From: Oscheius onirici
Taxonomy: Eukaryota; Nematoda; Chromadorea; Rhabditida; Rhabditidae
Length of the DNA stretch: 64,000 nt
Direction of reading: 5' to 3'
Assembly (NCBI GenBank): GCA_932521025.1
Contig: OW051471.1
Span: 992,001 to 1,056,000, forward strand
The stretch's first letter is position 1. Each line of letters begins with the position of its first letter. Below the pieces are notes generated by a model that was given only the letters and a program-made list of their open reading frames with translations, was not told the DNA's origin and ran no database searches. This document shows positions 45,466 through 55,406 of this stretch, piece after piece. The translations under genes were made by a program, and so were the position numbers.

Positions 45466-45915
45466 CAGGCTTGTTAAAAATCTGCGCTGCGCTGCGGTCT
45501 GAGCTGCGCTGCTCTGCGGCCAGGTTGGACTTTGCGGCGGGCTAAAATAATTCATTCCGCATTTTTTTCTGATTTTTTTTTGTTTCCAAATACGTCCCAC
45601 GATTAGATTTAGTTTTGCTATCAGAAAAATTGGAAGAAAATCGAAAACTGACAATGAAAATAGAAGAAAACTGCTATTTTTACCGAATTTCGTCAAAAAT
45701 CCGCATTTTCTTCTATTTTTGTCGTCAGTTTTCGATTTTCTTCCAATTTTTCTGATGGCAAAACTAAATCTAATCGGGCGACGTATTTGGAAACAAAAAA
45801 AATCAGAAAAAAAAATGCAAAAATGCAAAAAGAAATAAATTTTTTTAGCTCGCCGCAAAGTCCAGAATAATGTTGGGCCGCAGCGCAGCGCAACAACCCA
45901 GAATCAACAAGCCTG
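45466..45915. mobile_element. 450-bp hAT-type fold-back MITE with 8-bp target duplication
   Basis: Termini CAGGCTTGTT and AACAAGCCTG are flanked on both sides by AAGGTAGC (45458-45465 and 45916-45923). Subterminal GCTGCGCTGCGG-type repeats and long inverted arms around 45700 follow. It has the same terminal sequence as the element at 13021-13327. Confidence 0.88.
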
Positions 45916-46501
45916 AAGGTAGCTGTTTTTACCTACAATTGCTAAGTCACGGAAACATCTGAATTAAGACAATTCGCTTTATTAAAAAAATCCGTTTTTT
46001 AACAGACTATTTCTACAGACTAGTGTTTCAGCAAAAGAATATGGCTGTGACGGAACAACCTGAAAGTTCGCTAGAATCTTGACGCGTGCCATGTTCTTTC
46101 ATAAAGTGGAACATTTTGATAACAATTTTGTGGATAATTTCGGCTTTTCGACTTCGAATAGAATTTTCTAGAAAGCGAGGATCATCTAAGGAGTTTGTTG
46201 AGGAAAAGAGAATGGCTACCGAACCACACAAGTTTTTGTCAGCCAGTTTTGGAATTTTTTGTTTTACCAGCTACCAGCTGGGTAAGTGCAAGCGAGTTTT
46301 GAGGGTAGTACTAGTCTGCGTATATGGGCTTCAAATAAATATTTCGCTGTTCGTCAGAAAGAAAACTAATGTAAGTTGACGGAAAGATTCGTCCAACTGT
46401 CAATTTTTAGAAAAAAGTGCTTTTTTGATTTCAGCAGACAAGAAAACAGGTTCCAGGAAATAGTATTCCCCTGCTAGATTGGTGCCAGCAAGAACACTAA
46501 C

Positions 46502-48467
46502 GTTTAGTTTCTGCACTCATGTAAGAAGGTTGTTTACATTTTTGGCTCCCGCTTGCACCAGTAGAACTACTATCCCCCATCGGTCGCCTGGACAACCTGG
46601 TGGTTCTACTATGTCCGAATTGTTCTGTCTAAGGATTGGGACACTCAACTGCAGAACTCTCCGCACCGATGCCCGCCTAGCTGAACTCAACGATGCTCTT
46701 CGCGACATCGACGTCATTGGACTCTGTGAAGTAAAGAGAACAGGATCATTAGCCGTACAATCAACTGGACATCTTCTGTTTCATGCTGGGAAGGTCGGAT
46801 TCTTTGTTCACAGTCGATGGCCTTCTCAAGTCACAGTTCATCATATTATATTAGGGAAAAATATGCTGATTGCTCATCGAACAAACCAAGTCCAAAAGAA
46901 CTTCCTCTCTCAACTGAACAACCGAACAGGACAAACTTCCACCGACCCGTCGGAGGTCAGAGAAATTGTGAAGTCTTTCTACGACGAGCTTTATTCTTCC
47001 TACGGTCCTCCTACAATGCCTATTGCCGCTGTAGACCATGATATTCCTCCTATCCTAACGTCAGAAGTCGAAAAAGCCATCTCAAAGCTGAAACGTGGTA
47101 AAGTCTCCGGTCCGGACCATGTAACGTCTGACATGACCATTATGGCCAAAGAATTCGTCTCGCCATACCTGACCAATATCTTCAACAGGATAATGGACGA
47201 AGGCAGACTTCCCGATAATTTGGCGGATTCAACCATATCGTTGCTCTACAAGAAAGGAGATCCTCTGTTGATAAAGAACTACAGACCCATTGCTTTACTG
47301 TCAGTTATTTACAAGGTCTTCACGTCAGTGCTGGGAGAGCGGATGAGGACAACGCTCGATGAGAATCAACCGCCAGAGCAAACGGGATTCAGACGGTCAT
47401 ACCTCGGACAATATCCAAGTTGTGAGAGATCTCATCCAAAGAAGTGTGGAGTACAATTTTCCCCTATACATCGGATTTATTGATTACTCAAAGGCCTTCG
47501 ATACTATTGAAAGACCAGCCCTGTGGTCTTCCCTCTCGGAACAAGGAGTGCCTCTGAAACTCATCAACATACTCCGTCTCATCTGCGCACAATCTACAGT
47601 CGCTGTCAATGTTATCGGCGAGAAAATACCCATCCAGGTCAAACGTGGTGTCTTGCAAGGAGACACGATATCACCCGCTCTGTTCTCTTCCGTGATTGAG
47701 AGTATCTTCCGAAAGCTACGATGGAAACATCATGGTATCAACGTATCGGGCAAAGACTGTTGCCGCAGAAAGCGTGAAGGTTGGGTTACAGATGAACGTA
47801 CAGAAGACATTTGCAATGCCAAATAGAAGAGAGGTCCCCATATCGCTAAATGGCATTGACGTTCCATACTGTACGGAATTCGTGTTTCTTGGGTCCAGAC
47901 TCTCATTTGATAGCAACATTGCCAAAGAAATTAGTCGCAGGATTTGAGCAGGATGGGCATCTTTCAACCGATTTCATCAGATCTTCACAAGTACAAGGAT
48001 TGCTTTCAAACACAAAAGAAAGCTGTATACCCAACGTGTCGAGCCAGCTCTCCTCTATGCTAGCGAAAAGTGGACATTGAGAGAGCGGAGCTGAACAAGA
48101 TCATAACAGCACAACGAAGAATGATGCGCCGAATGGTAGGAGTAACCTTGTTGGATAGACGCACTAATGAGTGGTTACATGGAACGGTCAAGCTCCAAGA
48201 TATCCGAGTCACGTGGATCAAAAGGAAGTGGAAATGGGCTCAGAAGATTGCCAACATGAAACACGCCCGCTGGACAAAAATCGTCAGTGAGTGGCGCCCT
48301 TGGAATCGCTACAGAGCTGCTGGAAGACCTAGAGCCAGATGGAAGAACGACTTGACAGCAGTATGTGGCAAAAACTGGATGAGTGTTGCGGTTAGGACGC
48401 CCGATATTTTTAGACAAAGCATGAAACGACATATCGAAATGATATGATTATCGAAATCAATAAAAAA
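46502..48467 (+). mobile_element. Truncated RTE-type non-LTR retrotransposon
   Basis: Flanked by a 12-bp target duplication AAGAACACTAAC (46490-46501 and 48468-48479). It encodes the start of an AP-type endonuclease (RIGTLNCRTLRT, IDVIGLCEVKR), then a reverse transcriptase (KKGDPLLIKNYRPIALLSV, FIDYSKAFDTI, VLQGDTISPALFS) and a C-terminal region (GRPRARWKNDL). Most of the endonuclease and the catalytic FADD/YADD segment are deleted, and frameshifts split the frame near 47395 and 47715. About 2 kb remain of a usual 3.2-3.4 kb. Inactive. Confidence 0.92.
46611..48447 (+). pseudogene. RTE endonuclease/reverse transcriptase, broken ORF
   Basis: The frame starting MSELFCLRIGTLNCRT (ATG 46611) runs to 47483, continues from about 47400 in another frame as SDNIQVVRDLIQRSVEYNFP, then resumes near 47780 and again at 48070 to a stop at 48447. 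The first aspartate box (FIDYSKAFD) is kept but the second (ADD) is lost, so it cannot polymerise. The 3' tail is A-rich. Confidence 0.85.
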
Positions 48468-48702
48468 AAGAACACTAACAATAAGAACTGCCCTACCTTC
48501 CTCCTCCCAGCTGTAACACCTGTTGACACACAAACATGTTAATCTTCCGATGGCGGTTTATCATCGAGAAGAGACACAGAAAAAACAAATATTGACAGAC
48601 AATCGGAGTGGGGAGTTTTTTGAAGAAATAGGAGCAAAATGATACAAAGTGCGTGAGAATCATCGGAAGTTCTGCGGAAGAGAGTAAATTCTGGGAAAAA
48701 GT

Positions 48703-51389
48703 CTAACAATTCGAGGAAGTTTGAGCAAATTTGAGACTTGGAAAGACCAAAACTGACTGGATATCATTGGCGGCGAGAAGACTATCGCCGCAGAGGTCGA
48801 GACTGTTGATGGCCGAGAAGGAAACGGTTCTGGAAAATACGTTTTTAGTACCTTTTACCCGACTTTTTTGGCTTTAAACGGTAAAATAGTAAAACTTACT
48901 TGATAACGTTGAGACCCACAGCATCGCCGAGTTTTTCCGAGAGCCACGGTGATTCCTTGGACATTCTGGAAAAAACGGATCATTTTTTCATTCTTGAACA
49001 AAAAAGCTAAAAGGTGTTAAACTGTTGCGGTCACAACCGACGTGACCTAACATTTGTCGTAAGCTGTTGCGGTCACAACCGACGTGGCCTAACATTTGTC
49101 GTAAGCTGTTGCGGTCACAACCGACGTGACCTAACATTTGTCGTAAGCTGTTGCGGTCACAACCGACGTGGCCTAACATTTGTCGTAAGCTGTGGCTGCC
49201 ACAACCGACGTGGCCTAACATTTGTCGTAAGCTGTGGCTGCCACAACCGACGTGGCCTAACATTTGTCGTAAGCTGTGGCTGCCACAACCGACGTGGCCT
49301 AACATTTGTCGTAAGCTGTGGCTGCCACAACCGACGTGGCCTAACATTTGTCGTACGCTGTGGCTGATGCAAACTGACGTGGCCTAACATTCGTGGCAGC
49401 CACGACAGAAAAAAATTTAGAAAGCTCACGCGCTGAAGCTGAAACTGTTGACTCGAGTGGCATCCCAGTGAACAATACTTCCGTCGGCTGAGCTGCAGAC
49501 GAGATGATCACCGTTCTGTGGATGGAACCGGACGTCGGTGACGGCAGCTGAACTGATGTCATATGTCACCGGCAGGATGTTGCCGCTGGATCCGCGAATG
49601 TCCGAAAATCCGACGGCGCCGTTGCTCGTGCCGAAGGCAATCTGAAAAATTGTTCATCATGATCACATTTTATACCTTTTTTCTGACAGTTGCGGCAAAG
49701 ATCCTCAAAAACTGACCAAGTTGGTTTGAGCCGGATGCTTATCCAAAGCTGTGATTCCGTCCAGTTTGTTTCTTGACGGGGTGACCACGGACGGCTTTCC
49801 GCTCAAATCCCTCGTGTCCCAGATCAGGAGCTGTCCCGAGGTGTGACCTGTGGCCAAAAGACTTCCACCGGACAGTGTCGAGACATTTCGAACGCCGGCG
49901 AATCCCTAAAAATAGATGGGTTTGCTTCGAAATTTGTTCACTTCAATAGTGGAAAAACAAAGGGATAAAAAAAGCTACCGTATCTATGCGTTTAGTGGCT
50001 CCCGTCTCAATGTCGACTACGGCCAAGCTTCCGAAGGACGAACCGCTGAAAAATAGGAAGTTTCGAAGAAAAATATGGGCTTCGGGATACTTTTTTATGT
50101 TCAGCGCTTCTTATTGTTGTTCCGGACGGAAAATTTTTTTTACATAAAAGTTTGCGAGTTTTGCCAAAGCAAACATTTTTTTTTAATTCGTCTATATAGC
50201 TTTCATACACGAAGCAATGTTCTTGTTTGATACTGGACAATTTTTCAACGATAACTAAGATAAAATGAAATGTTACGCCACGTCGGTTGTGGCAGCCACA
50301 ACAGCAACAAATGATGTGTAACTTGAGCATACCTATAGATCTTTTTCTCCGTCACGGCCATTTTCCTCGCATCGGCTCCTCCCTGTCCATGAACTGCCGA
50401 ATAGGTTTTCCTGGCCGTCAAATTTTCCTTTTCCACCGCGACGAGAGTCAAGTCGCCGTTCGCGAAGCTGATCACGCACTTTTCTCGGCCAACCAGGCTG
50501 AATTTTTGTAAAATTTATCAGGAAAGGAGTCAAATTACCACATATCGAAAGGATTGGCACCGAGCGCGAGTCGGGAGCTCTCTGTGTAGGGATCAAAGCC
50601 GCCGTCGGACATGTCCCAGGCCACGAGACGTCGTCCTTCCCCGTAGCCAAGCCAAAGAATTCGACTGGCATCTTTGTTGAGCAGAAGGGCCTGAAAATTG
50701 GAAGATTTTGAGTTTTCACTGGAAATTGTGAAAAATACAAGCCACAGTTGGACAGCTCGACACTCCCACTAGCCACAACCACTACTTTACACGGCTACAG
50801 TCAAGGCAGTTAGATAGCTTCAGATCTTCTACTGCCAAATCAAGCCACAGTTACATATGAAAATTTTTTAGTTGGTGATAAGGTTTTTTCTAAATGAAAA
50901 GGGAACTTCGGCTAGTCGGAAAAGATTATTTCGTTTTGGAGCTGAAAAAGGCATTCAAGCAATCATAATTTCAGGTTTCACTGAATCTTTAAATTTCCAA
51001 GCTGTTTGAAAATTTTTGCTACGAGAGTGGACTTCGAACTGTAAGTTTCAAATTCGTCCGTTTGCTTTGTAGCAGCTATTATTTTTGCCTACAAAAAAGC
51101 GGTACTTTGTTAAGTAAAACCGTTGTCTAATTGTGGTTTGTTGTGGCTAAACGGCAAGTCTAACTGGTTGTAGCGGTTACAAAAACAGTTCAGCTGTGTA
51201 ACTGTCGCTGTTGTAGCCTGATTTCCAAGTAAAAAAACGTACCTTTCTAACTTTGACTCCCGTATTCTGGTTGAGAACTTCGGCGGCCGGCTGTCCCAAA
51301 GTCGGTGCCGTGCTTGCCGACTCGGCCGGAGAGTGTTTCATCGTCGTCGCGTAGCCTCTGGGACCGACTGAGGCTCTTCTGGTGGCCAT
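48703..51389 (-). CDS. nup43: Nucleoporin Nup43, WD40 protein
   Basis: Component of the Nup107-160 (Y) complex, the nuclear-pore scaffold that also works at kinetochores. Eight minus-strand exons join in frame: 51389-51243, 50690-50539, 50497-50333, 50045-49979, 49905-49717, 49641-49430, 48965-48900, 48829-48703. The 374 aa match the family's usual ~380. WD40 blades are visible, for example GQLLIWDTRDLSGKP, GAVGFSDIRG and SSADGSIVHWDA; the last corresponds to the SLWHWD-type blade of animal Nup43. The final exons (SPWLS..., SAINSLDLCGDSLLAANDIQ) match the family's C-terminal blade. AATACAG lies three bases before the ATG, so trans-splicing is likely. It follows the SAM carrier by 187 bp on the same strand, as in an operon. 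Intron 6 holds a 42-bp satellite array. Confidence 0.9.
49022..49399. repeat. 42-bp satellite array, nine units, in Nup43 intron
   Basis: Nine head-to-tail units of 42 bp starting at 49022. The core is CACAACCGACGTGGCCTAAC followed by ATTTGTCGTAAG. Units 1-4 begin GTTGCGGTCA and alternate GTGACC with GTGGCC, giving an 84-bp higher-order period. Units 5-8 begin GTGGCTGCCA and the ninth is diverged. The period is a multiple of three, so all frames stay open on both strands. Confidence 0.95.
50274..50312 (-). repeat. Solitary inverted unit of the 42-bp satellite
   Basis: TTACGCCACGTCGGTTGTGG with GCAGCCACAAC, in the opposite orientation to the main array, in intron 3 of the Nup43 gene. Confidence 0.7.
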
Positions 51390-51575
51390 TTTCTGTATTT
51401 ATAGCTGTTTGAACAAATCCTATACGAAACAGGTAGAAATGGCTAAAAAATACCGTTGAAATTAATTGAAAAGAATGAAAATATAGAATTTTACGTACAT
51501 ATAACAATAACAAAACTGAGAGCACTAAAACCCGTACAAATACAGCAAATTGAAACAATTCAACCAAAAAAAGAA
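51390..51575 (-). promoter_or_regulatory. Short intercistronic gap between SAM carrier and Nup43
   Basis: 186 bp separate the carrier stop codon from the Nup43 ATG on the same strand. The gap is T-rich and ends in an acceptor-like AAATACAG directly before the ATG. This spacing is close to that of nematode operons, where the downstream mRNA is trans-spliced, usually to an SL2-type leader. No perfect AATAAA is present. Confidence 0.5.
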
Positions 51576-52999
51576 CTAAGGAATGAGCCAATGCATCGTT
51601 TCATAAGCTCCGAAGTAGACGAAACCGCCGACGGTAAGCCAGAGAACGCGTGGAGTGACACCGGCATAGAGGGCACGAAAACCGCCTTCCGAATAGACCT
51701 GAAAAGGTTTTTATCTGACTGAAGCAGAATTTGAAGCCACAACCGACGTAACCTAACGTTCGTGATTGTTGTGGCTACTACAACCGACGTGGCCTAACAT
51801 TTGTGTTTGCTGTGGCTGCTACAAGCGACGTGGCCTAACCTTTGTGGCATGTTGTGGCTACTACAACCGACGTGGCCTAACATTTGTGGCATGTTGTGGC
51901 TACTACAACCGACGTGGCCTAACATTTGTGGCATGTTGTGGCTCCGATAAAAAAACTCACCTGTCCAACAGTTTCTCCAATCGTAGGCGCTTTTGCGGCT
52001 CTGCTGAGCATAATTCTCGTTTTTGCTACATCTAGCGGCGTCGTCAGGCCGGCCGAGACGGCTCCAGCCACAGATCCACAAGCAGCTCCAGCCAGAGGGC
52101 TGCATTGATCTTTACCCTAAAAGAAAAAATATTTTTATCGAAGAAGTTGATTCTCTAGCCAAAGGGGCATGAAAAGCAACTCACACTTTTTTTAGCGGCC
52201 TGCCGCTTGAGAAATTCCCACAGTGGGTACTGGAGCAGACTGAAGGGGATTTCTCGGGCCACTGTGCTCAAATAGCCGCGATAGAAGCCTCCGAGACCGC
52301 CAGAGCTGAAGATTTCTCGGGAAATTGAGCCGATCGAGCTGTTTTTTGTCGCCTGAAAACCGATTTATTGGAAGAAAAAGTTTCTTGGTTAGAGAAAATT
52401 CTTTTTGAAGAACTTCAGTGGAGAAAATATCACTGTTCTCTTCTCACTGTTGATTCTTGATGTATGATTTTTCCAGAGTATGATGCAAGCTTACAAACAA
52501 ACAAAAACAAACCTGTGCTCTCTGCTTGATGAGCTCCGTCGGGACGCGAACGAGACAGGCAGTTACTTCGCCAATGCTGGCAGCGATTCCGTGGACGGCA
52601 AAATCTGAAAAAGTCCGAGTTATTTTCGAATAATTGTGGCTTGCTGTGGCGGCCACAACCGACGTGGCCTAACATTTGTGGCTTCCGGCAAAAAATGATA
52701 AAAACACCAACTTTCATGTCCCAGAAGTCTTTTAACGCTGCCGTATGTTAGGAAGAAGATGGCGGCTCCTGGTGCTGATCCTATCGCTACAGAGCCCATT
52801 CCACTGAAAGTTTTCTTCATTTTCAGACAAAAAATCACTAAAACCTGTAAATTTGACGGAATCCACCGACGGCCAGAAAGCCCTCTTTGGCTTGGAGACG
52901 CGTCTTGATCGTGTCTAACGGGTACAGGCCGAGATCGACGGCCAGACCGGCTGTAGCTCCACAAATTGTCCATTTTACTGACAGATCGGTCATACAGAC
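51576..52999 (-). CDS. slc25a26: Mitochondrial S-adenosylmethionine carrier
   Basis: Inner-membrane carrier that brings cytosolic SAM into mitochondria in exchange for SAH, supplying methylation there. Six minus-strand exons (52999-52845 with ATG at 52993, 52803-52712, 52604-52513, 52352-52185, 52116-51961, 51698-51576) give 259 aa in three repeats. The mitochondrial-carrier signatures are all present: [23 protein letters not shown] and [10 protein letters not shown]. Between them are [17 protein letters not shown] and a GG(L)GGFYRGY segment, which match SAM carriers (human SLC25A26, 274 aa) rather than other SLC25 members. The start fits because the protein opens straight into helix 1. A TTTTTTCAG acceptor lies seven bases upstream. 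It is probably the first gene of an operon with Nup43. Two introns contain the 42-bp satellite. Confidence 0.95.
51735..51950. repeat. 42-bp satellite array, five units, in SAM-carrier intron
   Basis: Five units in the intron between the last two exons of the carrier gene. The last three are nearly identical (CTACTACAACCGACGTGGCC, then TAACATTTGTGGCATGTTG). Same repeat family as 49022-49399. Confidence 0.9.
52633..52685. repeat. Single 42-bp satellite unit in SAM-carrier intron
   Basis: TTGCTGTGGCGGCCACAACC followed by GACGTGGCCTAACATTTGTG, in the intron after exon 2 of the carrier. Confidence 0.85.
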
Positions 53000-54242
53000 C
53001 TGAAAAAATTGAGTGTTATTGGAGAAAATGGCGAAAAATTCAAGAAAATTGGAGAAAAATCAAGTTCAAGTGATTTACAGCTTATTTTTGTCTACAAAGG
53101 CAGAATACTCCAGGTTCTGACCATTTCTGGGCAATTTTACACGCTTTTTATAGAAAACTGACGGAAAAGAGTTGAAAAACAAGGACAGAGCTGGATATTT
53201 GGTTAAAAACAGCGTAAAGTAGAGAAAAGTGAGAAATTGGGGAAATTCAGCATATTTTTAGCCAAAGACGCATGTTTTTACGCTTCCTGGCCTTTGTGGA
53301 TTATCTCTTATGCTTTCGACACAAGGAAAAACAGCAAAGAAACTGAAAAAGGATTGTGAAAACCGGGTCGACAAGAAGTGCTGCGGCTAGCTTGAACTGC
53401 CGTCGGCCAGAAAATGTTCCCTTCTCAAATTTTTCGACCTTTTCTGAGCGAATTGGAGTTATTGACATTGGAAGGAACGTTTGGAGAAAACTGGAAAAAA
53501 TGTTGAAGATGAACCTCATGATATGAGCTCAAGATTCTTTTTCTAACATTCTGGGTCATTTTTTTCAAATTTTCGTTTTTTTTTTGTTATCAAACTTGCT
53601 GGAAACCTGTCGGAAGGCATCAAATAAAGAAAGAAATCTTGAAAAATGGGTTGGAAAAGGTAAAACTTTGAAATTCCTTTGTAAAGTCATTGTGGTCACT
53701 GAAAATGCTAAAAGACCTTGTTTTTCGAGATTTTTCTACTACAATATTATTATTTCCATGTTTCTATCAATTTCCAAACAAAACACGAGAAAAACGACTT
53801 GAAAAGAGTGAAAATGAGGAAGAAGCTCGAGATAGTTCACTGGCTGGGCGTCCAGTCAAAAATGTCGTACACAAATAGCAACTACCGTAACCTCAAATTG
53901 CTTTACTGCCTAATTTTTTTTTCTCTAAAACAACTTTTTTTCCGTGTTTGCAGTGAGCAGGGACAGTTGTGGCTGCCATAGCGGATCAGCCTAACATTTG
54001 TGGAGGCCACAACTGGCCTGGCCTAACATTTGTGATTCCCACAATCCCACAATCCACTTCCAAGAATAATCTCTCCTAATCCCAGAACCCGGTTTTTACG
54101 TATGTTTGTCAGCCAATAGTCGCGGTTTCCCTTGCCGGGCCCATTTCATTTACATGAGCCATTCGTTCCACTCTGGAGAGGGGAGAAGAAAGAACAGGAA
54201 CGTTGTTGGCCTTCAAAATTTTAATTTGGATTCAAGCAGTCT

Positions 54243-54432
54243 GTTCAAAAAAAAAAGAACGCAACAGTAACCCATAAATATTTCGCTTCGAGAACCACGA
54301 ACCCCTGATTTTCAGGGTAAACTGCAACAATTCAAACCGATTTCTTGATTTTCTCAACGGTGAATTGCCGCGCTTCAGGGGTTTGTGGTTCTCGAAGCGA
54401 CATATTAATGGGTTACTGTTGCGTTCTTTTTT
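54243..54432. repeat. ~190-bp hairpin, arms AGAACGCAACAGTAACCCAT
   Basis: Left arm GAACGCAACAGTAACCCATA then CGCTTCGAGAACCACGAAC; right arm has the complements, ending AATGGGTTACTGTTGCGTTC. It is a variant of the GGGTTACTGTAGC-type ends seen elsewhere. Confidence 0.85.
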
Positions 54433-54518
54433 TTAACAGACTTTAGTACAGTTCTCAGTTTTTCATAGAATTTCGCCACAAAAAAGCGCCCCATCTTCGT
54501 GTTTGATTCAGACCTGGC

Positions 54519-54665
54519 ATCTTCGATCCCGTTGACGACAAAATCTGAAAAAAGTCCGAGTTTTCTCGAAAAATTGTGACTTGTTGTGGTTGCCACAACC
54601 GACGTGACCTAACATTTGTGACTGCTGTGGCGGCCACAACCGACGTGACCTAACATTTGTGGCTA
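54519..54665 (-). pseudogene. Decayed copy of SAM-carrier exon 3 with flanking satellite
   Basis: On the minus strand the order is satellite units, then a stretch matching the intron/exon edge of the carrier (AGTTTTCTCG... then CGGACTTTTTTCAGATTTTG), then LFSDFVVNGIEDARSES, against [17 protein letters not shown] in the true exon (52604-52513). The match fades after about 15 codons. It looks like a small segmental duplication that carried both exon and satellite. Confidence 0.65.
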
Positions 54666-55406
54666 ATTGTTGTGGAAGAATGTATGTGACCTAACAACTG
54701 AATCGCAAGCTTTTTCTAACATTCACCTAAGAATCAGCACTGACTATTTCAATAGTTTCCTCTCAAGTAGTGGCTGCAACAAAAACAAGCTATCACTGTC
54801 CAGTACCAATCAAAGCTTTCCCCAATTCTCGTCTCACCCCGTCCTATAACTTTTTCCCGCTCTCGATAAATAGAACCACCTTTTTGACGTCTCGAGACCT
54901 TGTCCATCTCACCTTTTTTGACTTTTTACCCGAAGAATGCAATCAACTGTCTTTTTGGAGAAGGGTTGAAACTGGTTCAGACTACCGTATATGTAAATTC
55001 TTCTCCTCCCTTGAAAGGAAGGCTATAAAATGGCGACGGACACAGTCCGATGGACACAGTCTATTGCACACGGAGAGGCGGCAAATATTTTCGCATTTTT
55101 CCAGTTTTCGGAAACTTTCCACCATTTGCTTCAACTACAACACATAAGCGAAACTAAAAAAGGCACAGTCACTTTCAGTTGGCCCTTTCGCTCAAGTATA
55201 TGCTTTCGAGTACCCTTCGTCTTCCCGTGTACAGTCTGTTCAGAAAGAAACTGGAACATTACTTTAGACTTTTTTGCTTTCGGTCTGATTCAAACTTTCC
55301 GAAAAAGCACGTTTGCATTGAAAAATGGGAGTTTTCGTATCCAGAAAAAAAGCTAGACCTCTTATTTTTCCATATTTTCGACTATAACAATTTCCCCGTT
55401 TTCAGG

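Larger units (their letters stand above)
53000..55406. other. Intergenic between SAM carrier and collagen
   Basis: About 2.4 kb with no intact gene. It probably holds divergent promoters for the minus-strand carrier/Nup43 pair and the plus-strand collagen. It contains satellite units at 53965-54040, a hairpin (54243-54432) and a decayed carrier exon with satellite (54519-54665). The open frames are short and unrecognised. Confidence 0.5.

Noticed and set aside
45418-45858. 146-aa open frame on the minus strand
   Set aside because: Falls inside the fold-back MITE at 45466-45915.
49022-49399. Regular direct repeats that could suggest a CRISPR array
   Set aside because: Units are contiguous 42-mers with no unique spacers, and the DNA is eukaryotic with introns.
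48988-49429. Long open frames on both strands with 14-residue repeats, as if a repeat protein
   Set aside because: They are produced by a 42-bp satellite whose length is a multiple of three; the array lies inside a well-defined Nup43 intron.
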